A program made the translations under genes and the position numbers. The notes beneath the pieces are model-generated. The model saw only the letters and a program-made list of their open reading frames with translations. It ran no database searches and was not told the DNA's origin. From positions 305,622,822 through 305,686,821 of the forward strand of contig CM030361.1 of NCBI GenBank assembly GCA_017893485.1: DNA of 64,000 nt, given 5' to 3'. Of this stretch, positions 46,900 through 59,059 are shown piece by piece. The DNA comes from Hemerocallis citrina (taxonomy: Eukaryota > Streptophyta > Magnoliopsida > Asparagales > Asphodelaceae). The first letter of the stretch is position 1; each line of letters begins with the position of its first letter.

Positions 46900-47600
46900 A
46901 CACATTTAATATACCTAATGTAATGAAAAACTCTGACTTTCCTTGATAATCTGAAACTACCTTTGATTTGAACCTCCACGGGTAAAACTGCACAGCCTAA
47001 AATAATTATGAGAGATTGCTAAAAATGAATGACCAGTTGAAAAACTTAACTAAGGATATGTTCTTGATGGACATGTTTCTAAATAACTCTGAGTGTTGCT
47101 CCAAAGTGTTCAGGTTGTATGAATTTTAATCTGTGCAAGCGGATACGTCTTTAATAAATAATTATCATAGGTTCGCACTTTAAATACATGAATCCCCCGC
47201 TTAGCTTTTGCCTGTAGCAACATTGGGCACAGAAGATTGATGACCATTATGTGGATGTCGAAGACAATAATTTTGTACATAACCATTAGTCAATAAAGTA
47301 TTCACGTAAAAAGTTTCAACTATATAATTTCTCACACTAAAACATATCGAGTACTAATTCATGACTAATTACATGGCTAAAATAATACTAAAATATACCT
47401 CTGACTTGGCCTCCTCAACAGATAATGCAATTGCATAAAATTTTGTTTACCCATCAACAAACCATTTGTACCTGATTGTCTGCACATCAACTTTCCAGTA
47501 AAGGCCCACATCATTAATTGCACACTTGTATTTGCCTCCCGCAAGATACCTTTCAAGATGAATGATGATCAGAGATTGAACTTAGTAATGACATCTTTAT
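46900..47600 (-). pseudogene. Exons of a minus-strand gene remnant, unknown family (part 1)
   Basis: Exon-like blocks on the minus strand have good splice sites. One, at about 47400-47560, encodes GGKYKCAINDVGLYWKVDVQ and continues to VEEAKSE before AG|GTATAT. Another, at about 46913-46990, lies between GGCTGTGCAG and TTAG|GTATAT and encodes FYPWRFKSKVVSDYQGKSEF. The second block resembles a beta-strand pair of an OB fold (RPA-like), but this is only an impression. An in-frame TAA follows VDG, so the copy looks broken. Further exons may lie beyond the solo LTR at 47959-50351. Confidence 0.35.
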
Positions 47601-47958
47601 TTGAAGAAAAAAATTAAAAGTCAATTGTATGATAATGAAATTCAAGAAAAATCTACAAACTAAAGAACAGTACATCATCTCGAAAAAAATGTGCTAAGCA
47701 GTCATATATCATATGTATTGACATCGAAATGAACGGAATGTAACTTGCATCAAGGAGAACAGTCCACATTGAATTGACTCCCACTTGCTGTGAAGTAATT
47801 AATGAATGTATGTTATGTATCATAGTAAAAAGAAAAAAAGTATTGGGAAAGTTTCTTCCATGCTTTCTTATTACTTGGTATGTATCCCCACCAATTTCCA
47901 AAATTCCAGAGACATGCATCTTTCAAATCTCAGATAGTTTTATACCCTTACGTAGCAT

Positions 47959-50351
47959 TGTAACGCCCCGAATTTTCATATAAGGATAAATTCGAGATTT
48001 CACAGGATCTTGTCAAGTCAAACAATTATAAATAATTTATTTCCAAACTTTATATGAATTCACACAAACTTTTAATCTCATTTAGCATTCTTACTCAACA
48101 AAAGGGATTGTTTATAACGAGATAATCATGTTACATATTTTTCTTTTATTCAAAAGAATTATTTATTCAAAATAATAATTTTGGAAACAAAGTGCATTTG
48201 CCACTTTAAAAAATACAAGATAAGAAATTAAACTATTCTTAGTAAATTCTTTGTGCAACTTAATAAGGAAGAGTGAATAATACTTGTTTCTTTCCAAAGT
48301 CAATAACTTCCATAAATAAGCAGTTTTTGAGAGAAATAAAATAAAAGAAAATGGTGGCAACAAGTTTCGAACCCAACACCTCTTATAAATAGTATTCACT
48401 GGCTAACCAATAAGTCCAATTATATTTTCTGTTTAGAAGTTGTATTAATGTATTTTTGTTAATACTATTTTGAATTTGGTTTCTTTTAATAACACTTGTT
48501 CACCCAACAATCCAATCATTTAGGACATTGGAATAAATCTCACTTTTGGACTGAGATGAAATCAAGAAATAATAATCAAGTAAATTCAAATTTCTTTTTA
48601 TAATCTATCTTCATTTTCAAAAATAGATTTTTCCTTTCTTTACAAAAATTTGCATTTCTTCCCAAACTCGAAAATTAAGGATCATGTTTCTTAAAACTAG
48701 TTTATATCCATCATTATACTAATTAAAATTTGTGCTAAGAATCAAACATGTCTCTTAATCAACCATGGATATCTCAAAGAAATTCTTTCATGCAAAAGTT
48801 TGTATTTTCAACATATGTCGACATGTAATAACAAAAATTATTCTTCTCTTTTCTTTTTCTTTCTTAATCATCATGTCTCTAAAGTATATGTCGAAATATA
48901 ACATTCTTTAACAATTTCTCATAAAAGAAAAATCACATATTCGACAAACATAAAATTTGCAAACACTCTAACATGATTCATATGATTAATTCTTTAGTTG
49001 AACCCTTTTAATTAGCATGGTAATCAAATATTCACTAACCTCAACAAGATCGTTGCTAGCATGGATTTTATCTACACATTTCTCATCACATTCAATTCAT
49101 ACTAGTCATATAAAATAATTAGCATACAATTTCTACAATTAAAAAGCATAGGATCACCCACTAACACATTGTTAATCTATTTGTCAACATAGCATGATTC
49201 ACTATTAATCTCACCACAATCATAGTATAGTTATTCTATTTTATCAAAACTACTCATTCACTTTTATTAGCATGTACATTCTAAAAATTTAGAAAGTAGG
49301 AGAACACCCACCTTTTGTGATGCTTGAACAATGAAAAGAAAAGAGAACACCACTTCTAGCTCCAAAGATTCCTAGCTCCTAGTAAGGCTTCTCCTCCTAG
49401 CAAAGGCCTCCAAGCACAAAACTCTCTTCTCTCTTTCTTTTCTTTCTTTCCTTTCTTTCTTTTGATAATGTTTTTGGTGCAAGATAAAGGTAGGAAATGG
49501 GGCTCTATTTATAGGATTTTGGAAGGGTTTAAAGTGCAAAAATCCTTCCCTAATAACTCTTCAAATTTATTCTACAACTCTCCACTTTCCTAACTCCTAG
49601 AACCCCCATCTCTTCATCTCCCCATTCTCCGCTGACTTAACCACTCCATTAATCCCCTCCCCTCACCAAAACCGGTCACCCCTAGCCCACAAAAAGGTCC
49701 AAATACATTTGTGTGTGCATGCACACATGCACAAACAAATATGAACACATTTCTATAACTCTAAATGTGTACTAATACTTGTAACTTGTCATGTATTAGT
49801 ACATGTTTAACTAAAAATGTGATTTTAATAATGGGCCCATTACTAATTAATTTATTTAATTATCTAGTGGGCTCCTCTCCTAATGGGCCACATTTTAGTT
49901 TATAGGTCCATGGATCAAAAGAAAGGCTAAATAAAACTAATGCATGCTAAAAATAGTAAAATGAGAGTAGCAAAATGAGAATAAAAATTTGCACGTGCAC
50001 CATACGTGCAAAAAAATTGAAAAATGCATTTTAATCAAAATAGGGGGAAAATGAATTTTCGTTTTTATAAAATAGATTTAAATATATAAAATAAATAATT
50101 TAAACACATAGAAAATATTGTACGTAGCGGTGGAGAATATGTAATTAATACGTGTATTGAAAACACGTAGAAAGCACGTAGAATACAAATATCGAAATAT
50201 TATATTTTTGTTGACTCAAAATAGGGAAAAATCAATATTGAAAATAAATAAATAGTCGATAATCAAAATACGGGATGAAAACACGTTACAAAATACACGT
50301 GCATAACACACGAGGGCAAAATTGTAATTTCCAATTTTGCGGGGTGTTACA
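47959..50351 (-). mobile_element. Solo LTR, 2.4 kb (TGTAACACCCCG family)
   Basis: On the plus strand it runs TGTAACGCCCCG...GCGGGGTGTTACA with the perfect TSD AGCAT (47954-47958 and 50352-50356). The promoter is on the minus strand: TCCTATAAATAGAGCCCC (about 49500-49517), followed by an AGAAAG-rich leader and AGGTGGGTG. The layout matches the 3.1-kb element at 23610-26688. There is no internal region. Long LTRs with this start are common in Tekay/Del-type chromoviruses (established knowledge; assignment here is inference). Confidence 0.88.
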
Positions 50352-50599
50352 AGCATCCTTAGCCATTTTACGGGCCTAAACCCTAATTGCCAAATTCTAA
50401 ATCCTCCAAGAAAATTTCTTATATAGCGGCATGAACAAATTTGAATTGATATGATACAATACATAAAAAAGAAAAGAATAACTAATACTTTGATAAACTC
50501 TAATAAAATGACATAATGAGATTCTTAAATATAAAAACATTGTGTACCAAAAACTATTAATTTAATCATTTGAATATAATCGCAAAAGTTAATGACATT

Positions 50600-50890
50600 T
50601 ACCTTTCAATTGATTATCATGGAGTTACGCACTTCTTGAAGAACTTCTTTATATACCACATTACGTGTACGGTCATTTGCTTACCTAGGTAAGTAGGAAC
50701 TTTGCCCGGTATTTAGTTTATATCTTCTAGTCGTACATATTAAGAAGAATTTAAGACATTTTATAATTCTATTATGAAATTATTTAATAGTGTTAAACAA
50801 TATATAAATAGAAAATATTCTTACTTCTTATGGGATCAGCATCTTCACATATTCCAATTACAATTGCATGACCAATCTGAGCCGAACATG
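50600..50890 (-). pseudogene. Exons of a minus-strand gene remnant, unknown family (part 2)
   Basis: One exon, about 50885-50822, follows the acceptor TTAATGTGCAG and encodes CSAQIGHAIVIGICEDADPI. Smaller blocks end at CTTACCTAG|GTAAGC (about 50690) and ATTGAAAG|GTAAAT (about 50604). Spacing and orientation fit one gene with parts 1 and 3. Confidence 0.3.
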
Positions 50891-51004
50891 CTGCACATTA
50901 AATTTTAGGAAAAAATAAAGAAGGAAAATAATTAATTATGTCATGAAATGTAGGAGAGATACTTCATACTATTAGTAGTTTAGACATTACAGTGCAGTAC
51001 ACTT

Positions 51005-51498
51005 TACTTACCATCATCACATGTATCTTCATGTTCAATTGATAGAGATGATGATTCGCCTACACACCAAGTGTTATTATTGCTCAAATCATCTGATAGC
51101 AAAGATGGACCAGCCATTGTTGATGATTGACCAACACACAAAGTACTATACATCGCTGTATTTATTTCATGTCTCTCATTAGCTGAATGCCCCTCAGTTG
51201 ACATGTTCTCTTGAAGCATGTCTCTAATTCTCTCAAAATGTTGATCTAAAGTGTTTAGGTTGAAGGTCACCCTCCTTTCAGATGTACGGGTAAGCAAAAC
51301 ATCTACCCTAACACTTCGCAAGTGTTTTTGTCTTAACTTTATAATTCTTATAGTATGCGCAATTTTGTGTGGATATGAAGTCAGGATTGTCCTCATAGGA
51401 CGATGCCTTTTCCGCCGCAATATTTTGAACCTTTGACGTTGTGCACATGCAGAAATTGTCTTATTGAGTTGGAAAGACATATTATTTTTGTCATGCAT
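51005..51498 (-). pseudogene. 164-codon minus-strand exon, unknown protein (part 3)
   Basis: An open frame from ATG at 51498 runs to a strong donor, GATGATG|GTAAGT, near 51012. It starts MHDKNNMSFQLNK, has a very basic central part (KILRRKRHRPMRTI) and an acidic, Ser-rich C terminus (GESSSLSIEHEDTCDDG). No domain is recognised. It is the longest exon of the remnant and composition is coding-like. Confidence 0.45.
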
Positions 51499-51615
51499 CG
51501 TACATTAATAAGTGTGGTTTTGGAAAATTATAGAGTATTGCCAGAATATGATAACAAATGTCAAACAAATACTCTCAATAATTTTCCTACTTAAATTTTG
51601 AAACAAAGATACAAA

Positions 51616-52836
51616 CAGTAGGTCTTATTAAGACTTGATGCACCCAGTGGCTCGTCTCTAATTTAATGCAAAAGATAGTGCTGCAACACATCAACCCTAA
51701 ACCTGATAGTGGATAAATTTCAGGAAATTTGTGCTCAGACCATGAACTGTATACATAACATGTAATATAGTAGCCAGATCAAGCTCTTTCCATCAGTTAT
51801 TAATTACCCATATACCACTAAAAATGGTGATGTATAATGGAAAAAACATCAGACCATGAACTGTATACATAACATGTAATATAGTAGCTAGAATTTTATC
51901 GAACACCTCATGTACTAACCAATTTGAGTATGATTAGAATTGTGAGTTAAGTTTTCACATTCAACTCAGTTAATTGTGAGTTAAGTTTTAACCAAAACCC
52001 TCCATCAAAATAATAGAAAAAACACTTTAAATATCACAACTTTAGACTTCAACAAAGAAAAACAAAAACAAATTAAATTGAGTAAAAGAATTAAAAGATG
52101 GGAGAAGATATTATTATACATACCGATTTCAATTTCAGTTTGGATTTGGGCGGCGAACGATCGTGGATGCAGTAGGTCTTATTAAGACTTGATGCACCCA
52201 GTGGCTCGTCTCTAATTTAACGCAAAAAAATGTGCTATAACACATCAACCCTAAACCTGATAGTGGATAAATTTCAGGACATTTGTGCTCAGACCATGAA
52301 CTATCTACATAACATGTAATATAGTAGCTATATCAAGCTCTTTCCATCAGTTATTAATTACCCATATACCACTAAAAATGGTGATATATAATGGAAAAAA
52401 CATCAGACCATAAACTGTATATATAACATATAATATAGTAGCTAGATCAAGCTTTTTCCATCAGTCAGTAATTACCCATATACCACTAAAAATGGTGGTG
52501 TATAATGGAAAAAACATCAGACCATTAACTGTATACATAACATATAATATAGTAGCTAGAATTTTATCAAACACCTCATGTGCTAATCAATTTGAGTATG
52601 ATTAGAATTGTGAGTTAAGTTTTTACATTCAACTCATTTTATTGTGAGTTAAGTTTTAACCAAAATCCTCCATCAAAATTACTGAAAAAATACTTTAAAT
52701 ATCACAACTTTAGACTTAAAAAAAGAAAAAAAAAAATCAAATTAAATTGAGTAAAAGAATAAAAAGATGGGAGGAGATTATTATACATATCGAATTCAAT
52801 TTCAGTTTGGATTTGGGCGGCGAACGATCGTGGATG
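51616..52836. repeat. Tandem duplication within the gene remnant's first intron
   Basis: Copy 1 (51616-52169) and copy 2 (52170-52836) both run from CAGTAGGTCTTATTAAGACT to GGCGGCGAACGATCGTGGAT. Copy 2 has an extra internal ~120-bp repeat (CCATCAGT...TAGCTAGATCAAGC). The right end of each copy is the 3' part of exon 1, so the splice donor is present twice: GAAATCG|GTATGT in copy 1 and a mutated GAATTCG|ATATGT in copy 2. Confidence 0.9.
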
Positions 52837-52887
52837 TTTTTTTTGGCGAGGGTCGAGGGTCGAAGGTGAGGATCGGCGAACGGCCAT
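52790..52887 (-). pseudogene. Putative first exon of the gene remnant
   Basis: ATG at 52887 opens MAVRRSSPSTLDPRQKKHPR and continues SFAAQIQTEIEF to a lost donor (ATATGT in place of GTATGT). The GC-rich 52820-53050 region upstream may be its promoter. The N terminus is Ser/Arg-rich and could be a transit peptide, but this is weak. Confidence 0.35.
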
Positions 52888-53263
52888 TGCTTTTTTTTGG
52901 GCGAGGGCCGAGGTGCGACGACGAGGATCGGCGAAAGGGCAGATGGGAGAACGACGACAACCTGTTGGACGGTTTGGATTGTGGGGGGACTTGGGAATGA
53001 CGTTCTGCGGTGTTATTAAATGGAGAACAGAGAACGGCGAGGATGGGTTAGGGGGGTTTGGGGGGATTTAGGAGAGGGAGGGTATTTTGTGTTTCGTTTT
53101 GTGGTTATTTTGTTTAGTTTAGTTAAAGGTGTGCTCTGCACGTGATTAAATTAGGTTGAACTCCTATTTTTGCTCTCCTTTCTCTATTTCAAAATAAAGA
53201 AAGGAGAGAGGGGGTAGGCCTATTAGCTTAAGATATAGTATAATTGGAGTTATTATTGTGTAA

Positions 53264-53944
53264 GAGAATCTGTAGTCGTTCCCTATATTTCCAAAACTTG
53301 GAAAATATTGTAAACGAGACGATGTAGTCGTTCCCTATATTTCCAAATTTTGGAAAAAAAAAAGAACATTAGCCTTCTATATTTGAGAGAAGATAAAGGA
53401 AATTCCCAAATATAGGAATCGAAAGATCATCTTGCGTTCGTTCTAAAAAAATTGTCTCGGACGCAAGATGATATTGCGTTTGGAGAATTAAATAAATAAA
53501 TAAATAAATTAACAGGTCGGACGCAAAATCATTTCCGTCTGACTAAAAAAAAATTTGCTGAAGATCGAAAAGAAAAAAAAAAAAGGGACGGACGCAACAT
53601 TGCGTCCCTGAGATTTTCCCCCCATTTTGTATTTTTAATTTCTATGGAATAGAGCCTATAAGATTATTTATGCATATAAATTTAATTTGAGATTGGTTTG
53701 ACCATTTGATTAAGGGATGAGATGGAATGGGCCTAAAAGAATTATTATGTGTTCGTATGCGTACAAACTTTTTTATATAAATGTTTTGGACTGTTTTTTT
53801 TTAACCAACGGCTGAGATTCAAAATTAAAACGATCATCCACCGTTGCACCAAATTTTGGGTTTCAACCACTACAAGCCCAACTCAAAATTCCTATTTCTA
53901 AAATCCAAATATGGAAATTTTGAGTCTAATGACTACAGATGCTC
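53264..53944. mobile_element. MITE with GAGCATCTGTAGTC-type termini
   Basis: The left end GAGAATCTGTAGTCGTTCCC and right end ATGACTACAGATGCTC are inverted copies. The left terminus is duplicated internally near 53322. The interior carries four GGACGCAA / TTGCGTCC motifs. A possible 3-bp target (TAA / AAA) is imperfect. Confidence 0.6.
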
Positions 53945-55423
53945 AAATAGTTCAGAAATGGACCAATTTGAATCTTGACAAAGGAGATCAGAAAGTCACC
54001 TCAATTGTCATTTCTGTCGATTCCTCTTCTTCGTTCAGAAAGGGGCCTACTTGGGTGGATATTCTCAAAAAAGACCTTCATCTTGGTTTTTTACAAACTC
54101 TATAAAGTTTATAAAGGGTGCAAGGTGTGTTCATAACCCCAATTTTTCGTAGCCTCGTTCTTCCTCCTATCTTCCTCTTCCATCTTATTCTCTTTCTGAT
54201 ACAAATCTTATTTGTTATCATTGTTTGGTGCATGGGCATTTCAAGAAAACGTGTAGAAACATGTTGGTGTGTAGATCGTGTGGGGGTAAGTGTTAGGGAT
54301 TTATGCCCTATAGGATCATGTTGAGTCTTCGACACGATCAATTCAAATCACCAAGCAAATAATAGATCACACCAATTATACAAAACACACAATATTTTTT
54401 TCGGTTTGGGCAAGCCCTAATCCGGGTGAGGGAAACCGATATATTATTCAACTAAAGAAGATACAAGGGTTACAACTATCACCATGACCCTCTCTCAAGC
54501 CTAACTTAGAATACTTGCTGTTTAAAATGGAGAAATCTCTCACCTCTCAGATGAAGTAACTCGCTTTTTCTATTCAGCACTTAATAAAATCATATCGTTT
54601 TTTGAGCCGTTATACTGATTATATAAAGATTTACAGAAACTATAGATTTAATCTTGATACAATAGTCGTTCAATTTATTTGAAGAAATAATCATACAATG
54701 AGAGCCATATGAGCTAACTTGGAGAAGAAGCCGGACTTCAAACGAATCCCCAAGACCCGCACCCGAACACAAACAGCTGTGAAGCGGTCCACTGGCAGTC
54801 GACCGCAATGCACTCAGTTCCAAACAGAGCCAAAGTTGGTCGACTGCCCAAGTGACAGTTGACTGCACAGTGTTGTCCCTTTTTCTGTTGTTGCTTCTCA
54901 TCATCCATCCAATCATCTCTTTAATTCCTCTCTCGCATCAATGTCTTATCTTCTATATTAAACAAGTATGCAAGCCATAAACCCAATAATAAGGGTCATC
55001 ATCAGAACATATGCCATTCTCACCATTTGCGTGGGGCACGGGGTAGATCTAGTGTGGGTGGGGGACATTTTTAGGGAGCTAGTGGCAGGTTTGGTTTTTT
55101 TGGTGGTAGATCTGGTGGTTTTGGGGGTCCTCACAACAACTTTGGGGATGGTCATGATGGTGCTTTTGATCAGAAATCTTAGTCGGGTGCTATCAATTAT
55201 CTTAATAGTTAGGTTGTTGAGACGGCGTCACATGCATGTCGCTAGGGCTTGGGAAAATCAAGTAGAGGGGCTGGATACAAGTGGGGGTTTATTGGGTTCT
55301 CCTCCATGCCTAGGATCCTTGAACCCTTCCTCCTCTTCTGGGATGCCTTCTCTAACTATGTCATCTTTTTCTCCCCTTCCTCCTTCTAGTTCTTCGCTTC
55401 TGTGGGGTAATGTCTCTAAACAT
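53945..55423 (+). pseudogene. LINE (L1-type) ORF1, 5' part
   Basis: One frame shows FRKGPTWVDILKKDLHLGF, then a zinc knuckle, ICYHCLVHGHFKKTCRN (Cys-x2-Cys-x4-His-x4-Cys), and CRSCGG, typical of plant L1 ORF1. An LTR-like insertion at 54291-54964 splits it. After it the frame continues as a Gly-rich stretch (GRFGFFGGRSGGFGGPHNNF). Several stops show decay. It stops at the copia fragment at 55424 and the same ORF1 seems to resume near 61610. Confidence 0.75.
54291..54964. mobile_element. Probable solo LTR (copia-like) inside LINE ORF1
   Basis: It starts TGTTAGGGATTTATGCCCTA directly after the zinc-knuckle codons and ends TATATTAAACA before the Gly-rich part of ORF1. TG...CA ends and the 674-bp size fit a solo LTR. 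Flanks (GTAAG / AGTAT) do not match cleanly, so the exact ends are uncertain. Confidence 0.5.
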
Positions 55424-55994
55424 TGTTGAATGTATGAATCTAGGGTTGCAATTTATTGTGATTTTACTCAAGAAATGAGGGATGAATGTTGTTAAATTTA
55501 ATAAAGAGATTGAGAAAAAGTTATTGGATTGATTATAACTAAGTACAATATCTCCTATATATATGAGGAAACCAAAAACTAAAGTAATACATAATCCGAT
55601 ATGGGACTAAATATATAACATAATATCTAACACCTCCTCTCAAACTCACGGTGGGTTGCATAGTATGATTTTGCCCACCAAGTATCGAAATCTCTGAACA
55701 GTGTGGGATATGGTGAAGAAGTCCGCTGTCAATTGTGAAGAGGTAATAGAATGAAGTGAAATGGTTCATGCTTCAAAACGCTCACGAACATAGTGGAAAT
55801 CAATCTTTATGTACTTCGTTTGCTCATGAAAGACCGGGTTGCTTGCAATATGCAATGCACGCCGGTTATCACAATGAAGAGGAGTATTTCCTGTAAGAGT
55901 GATTCATATATGATAACGACCAACGAATATGAACAATCTCTCTAGTAGTAGCTGTCATCACTCTGTACTCAGCTTCTGTGGAAGAACATGCAAC
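55424..55994 (-). mobile_element. 3' end of a Ty1/copia element (RNase H plus LTR)
   Basis: On the minus strand a frame begins AISVACSSTEAEYRVMTATT, the C-terminal part of copia RNase H. It continues through HIPHCSEISILGGQNHTMQ to a LRGGVR terminus. Next come a purine tract, GAGAGGAGG (55641-55633), and an LTR starting TGTTAGATATTATG (55632) and ending TTCAACA (55424), 209 bp. Stops are present. The 5' side is cut exactly at the start of the Tat LTR at 55995. Confidence 0.85.
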
Positions 55995-56574
55995 TGATAT
56001 GGCCAAAAATGGGATTAAATCGGGACCGTTCAAATCGGGCACGGATATTAAAGCTCACAGGGGCAAAACGGTAATTCCACCTACAAATGGGTCCGAAATG
56101 GAAAACATGTCTCTTCTTCAGGGCCTAACAGCCCATAAACGGATCTGTCCTGTCGGAGCCGGGTCCCAACCCGTTACAAGCCAGTTCAAAAGGATATGAA
56201 GGAATCTAGATTCGTCTTAATCCCTAAAAGGTGGTTTTAACCGCTCCTATCCATCCACACCGGGAAGTAAAGATTTGTTCTTATCTCGAAACGGATCCCC
56301 ACGGTGACTATAAATACCCCTCTCCCCCTACCATTACAAGGTAATGAATCTTTGCCTACCTGAAACTCTTTCTTGATCTTCCTGGTTATTGATAAGAGTG
56401 TCGAAGGGTTCGTCGCTGGGATCCATCCCGGTGTTTCGAACTTTGTGCAGGTTCGTGACAGCGGCAAGGAACGATTCAACACATTGGCAGAGTCAACATG
56501 TTCGCTCTACTGTTTTCCTTAAAAGAACTTACAAATTCGTTTGTTTGCTTCCACACCCGAAATTAGCAGCAACA
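55995..56574 (+). mobile_element. 5' LTR of a Tat-lineage Ty3/gypsy element
   Basis: It starts TGATATGGCC and ends AGCAGCAACA. A TATA box CTATAAATAC is at 56308-56317; CGAAGGGTTCGTCGCTGGG and TTTGTGCAGG lie downstream. The left end is supported by the same start in the LTR copy at 4851. The following primer-binding site fixes the right end. Confidence 0.75.
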
Positions 56575-56576
56575 GA

Positions 56577-56594
56577 TTGGCACCGTCTGTGGGA
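56577..56594 (+). promoter_or_regulatory. Primer-binding site of the Tat element
   Basis: TTGGCACCGTCTGTGGGA two bases after the LTR is a one-base variant of TGGCGCCGTCTGTGGGGA, common in Tat-lineage elements. Confidence 0.75.
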
Positions 56595-56645
56595 AAGAAA
56601 AGCAGCGATCCGGTCCTCTCTCCCTAGATAAGCTATCTTCGAGCC

Positions 56646-58447
56646 ATGCCTCCTAAGAAGGGGAAGGCCACGGTCTCTAACCGTAGGGCCACTCCCGCAC
56701 CTTCTCCTACTGCCATCCATGAGGTTCCCCCTCAATCCACTCAGCAAGTCCAGCAACCTGGAAAACCCCTCCTCCAACCCATCCAGCAACCACCGCCTGG
56801 ACGACCTCTTCCTCAACAACCTCAGCCCCAGCAAGCCCCTCTAGGGCCACAAGAGGCTCATGCGGGACCCTCCCGTCGGAGTCGACAAGTACAACATCCT
56901 CACCGCGACCATGTATCAGTACACAATCCCTGGTCTGACTCCATGGCCTCGCACAGTCCCCCTACGCCAAAGGATCTCCGCAACATCATCATCAATAGGC
57001 ATCACGGGGAAGATCTCCGAACCCGCCTAGATGAGCAGGGGACCCACGATGGGATACCCCGTCGAGAGCATCACAGGGGTCCAACTAGCATTGGTATAAA
57101 TACCCGAAATTCGGATCCGACCCAGACCCGGCATCGGACCGGAACCGACCTGGCCTATCCGGGTCCGGATCCGGGTCCTAAAATGGGACCCATTGTATTT
57201 CGGGTCCGGGTCCGAGTCCGCTCAAAAGAGACCCGACCCGGACCCGTTAAAAAAACCCAAAAAATCAACATTAAAAAAAAATTCTTTCATCATCCATTCC
57301 CTCCTTCCTCCTTAATTCTAAATCTTCCTCTTCCAAACCCAAAATTCATGTTTTTTACTTCTCTCCTCTATTCTAAATCCTCCACTCGCCGCCTCCACTC
57401 GCCGCTCACACTCCTGCTTCTACCCGAACGGGTAGGAATATTTTAATAAGACCCGGACCCGGAATTGGACCCGGTCCTCACGGGTCCAGGTCCGGATCCA
57501 ATTTTTGGTCCCGTAGGGGACCGAGTCCGAGTCCGGGTAGTGAAGGACCCGACTCAATCCGACCTGATACCAATGCTAGGTCCAACGATCTGGTCCTCTA
57601 GAGCCTGGTCCCCCCGTAGGCCGGATCACAGAAGGTCCAACTCTTCCAGGAGGTGGAGGGAGTCTCCCCGGCACCATCAAAGGAGAAGCCGCTCTCCGGT
57701 CGGCCAACCCACTCCTCGGGACCACCGAGAGCAGGAGGCCCCGTTACGAGGGCATAGTTCCAGCAATTCCAAGAGGCGGTCTTGAGGGCCCTCAATGTTG
57801 CCCCCGACCATGATCAGCGGGTGCCCAGTCCTCAACCTGCTCGGGACCATAGGCATCGTACGTCTAGCTCCCAAGTGGCCCCGAGCTATCGTCGTCGCAC
57901 TCCCAGTCCTCTTCCATGCGAGGATGAATCTTGGGCCTCGGCAAGGCATGACCAGAGGGAAGACTCGGTCTACCGTCATCTTCATGAGATGGAGAGGTAC
58001 CTTGGCTGATTAGACAGAGAAGAGGAGCAACGGGCGAGGAACTTCCGCCCTAGTAGACCCCCATTCTCTCGGACCATGGAGGCACCGGTCCCAGACAACT
58101 TCAAGCCTCCTCATTTCGAATCTTACAACGGGGAGTCCGACCCTGCTGATCACATTGAGAGTTTTAAAACTCTCATGATGATACATCTGGCGTCGGATGC
58201 CCTCCTCTGCAAGACTTTCCTAGCCACTCTGAAGGGGCCTACAAGGAAATGGTACTCCCGTCTAGCCCCGACCTCCATCTTCTCATTCAATCAGCTCGAA
58301 GCCCTCTTCCTGACTCACTTCGTGAGCTGCCGAGCCGAGAAGACCAGCACCTCCCTCCTCTTGCTTCACAAAAGGAAAGGTGAGCGGCTGAGGGATTATG
58401 TCAAACGCTTCATCGCAGAGGCCAGATCCATCGCCTCCCTGGACTAG
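56646..58447 (+). pseudogene. Tat-lineage gag, split by a hAT MITE
   Basis: The frame opens at ATG 56646 (MPPKKGKATVSNRRATPAP), with a Pro/Gln-rich N terminus, and is interrupted at 57085 by a MITE. It resumes at 57587 with an Arg/Ser-rich stretch. The Retrotrans_gag domain is at about 58076-58447: DNFKPPHFESYNGESDPADH, FLATLKGPTRKWYSRL and ERLRDYVKRFIAEAR. A stop follows ASLD at 58445. Protease, RT and RNase H are absent; the next coding remnant is the end of integrase at 58640. Confidence 0.85.
57086..57578. mobile_element. hAT-type MITE inside the Tat gag
   Basis: The termini TAGCATTGGTAT...ATACCAATGCTA have the perfect 8-bp TSD GGTCCAAC (57078-57085 and 57579-57586). Subterminal GGGTCCGGATCCGGGT-like repeats match the MITE at 41466-41975. 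It is 493 bp long. Confidence 0.9.
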
Positions 58448-58639
58448 TCCGTCGCTTCCGTCGCCTTCCAATCCAATGTCGCTAATGATAGCCTTGGGCA
58501 TCTCTCGCCAAGAAGCCCGCTCGGGATTTCTCAGAACTCTTGCTTAGGATTGAGAAATACATTCGAGCGGAAGATGCCTACTCTCGCCCTGCTTTTGAAG
58601 GATCGTCCTCTGGATCGAGCAATCCTACAACCGGAGAGG

Positions 58640-58860
58640 ACGCCCCACTAATCTCAAAGAAGGGGATCTAGTGCTCAGGAAGCTATCTATTTCTTTTCCC
58701 AACAAGAAAGGCAAATTAGCATCCAATTGGGAAGGACCATATAGGATCTCCAAAGTTGTTCACCCGAGTGCTTATCAACTTAAAGACTCGGGGGCAAGAG
58801 GGTGTCGAGGATATGGAACACAGAGCAAGTGTTGAAGTACCAAGAGGGTGCTTAAACACC
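58640..58860 (+). pseudogene. C-terminal end of Tat integrase
   Basis: The frame reads KEGDLVLRKLSISF, NKKGKLASNWEGPYRISKVV and HPSAYQLKDSG, the conserved block at the end of Ty3/gypsy pol. It lies only about 200 bp after gag, so most of pol has been deleted. Confidence 0.8.
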
Positions 58861-59059
58861 GCTCCAAGCAACTTCTCTAATAGTGTTCTCTCAATGTTAA
58901 AAGTTTCTTTTTTCTTTATCAAATGTAATAGCAGCTCGCAACTCAGAAGCAGCCACCTAGTTGTTTTTCAATAAAAGTGATCTTCTCCCTACAAATTCTC
59001 TGTTCTGAGCATTCTGATTGTACCACTTCTACGCTTACAAAAGGAAAATACTTATTAAA

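Noticed and set aside
47959..50351. DNA transposon with TGTAACRCCCCG inverted termini
   Set aside because: The 5-bp TSD, TG...CA ends and an internal promoter in LTR position fit a solo LTR better.
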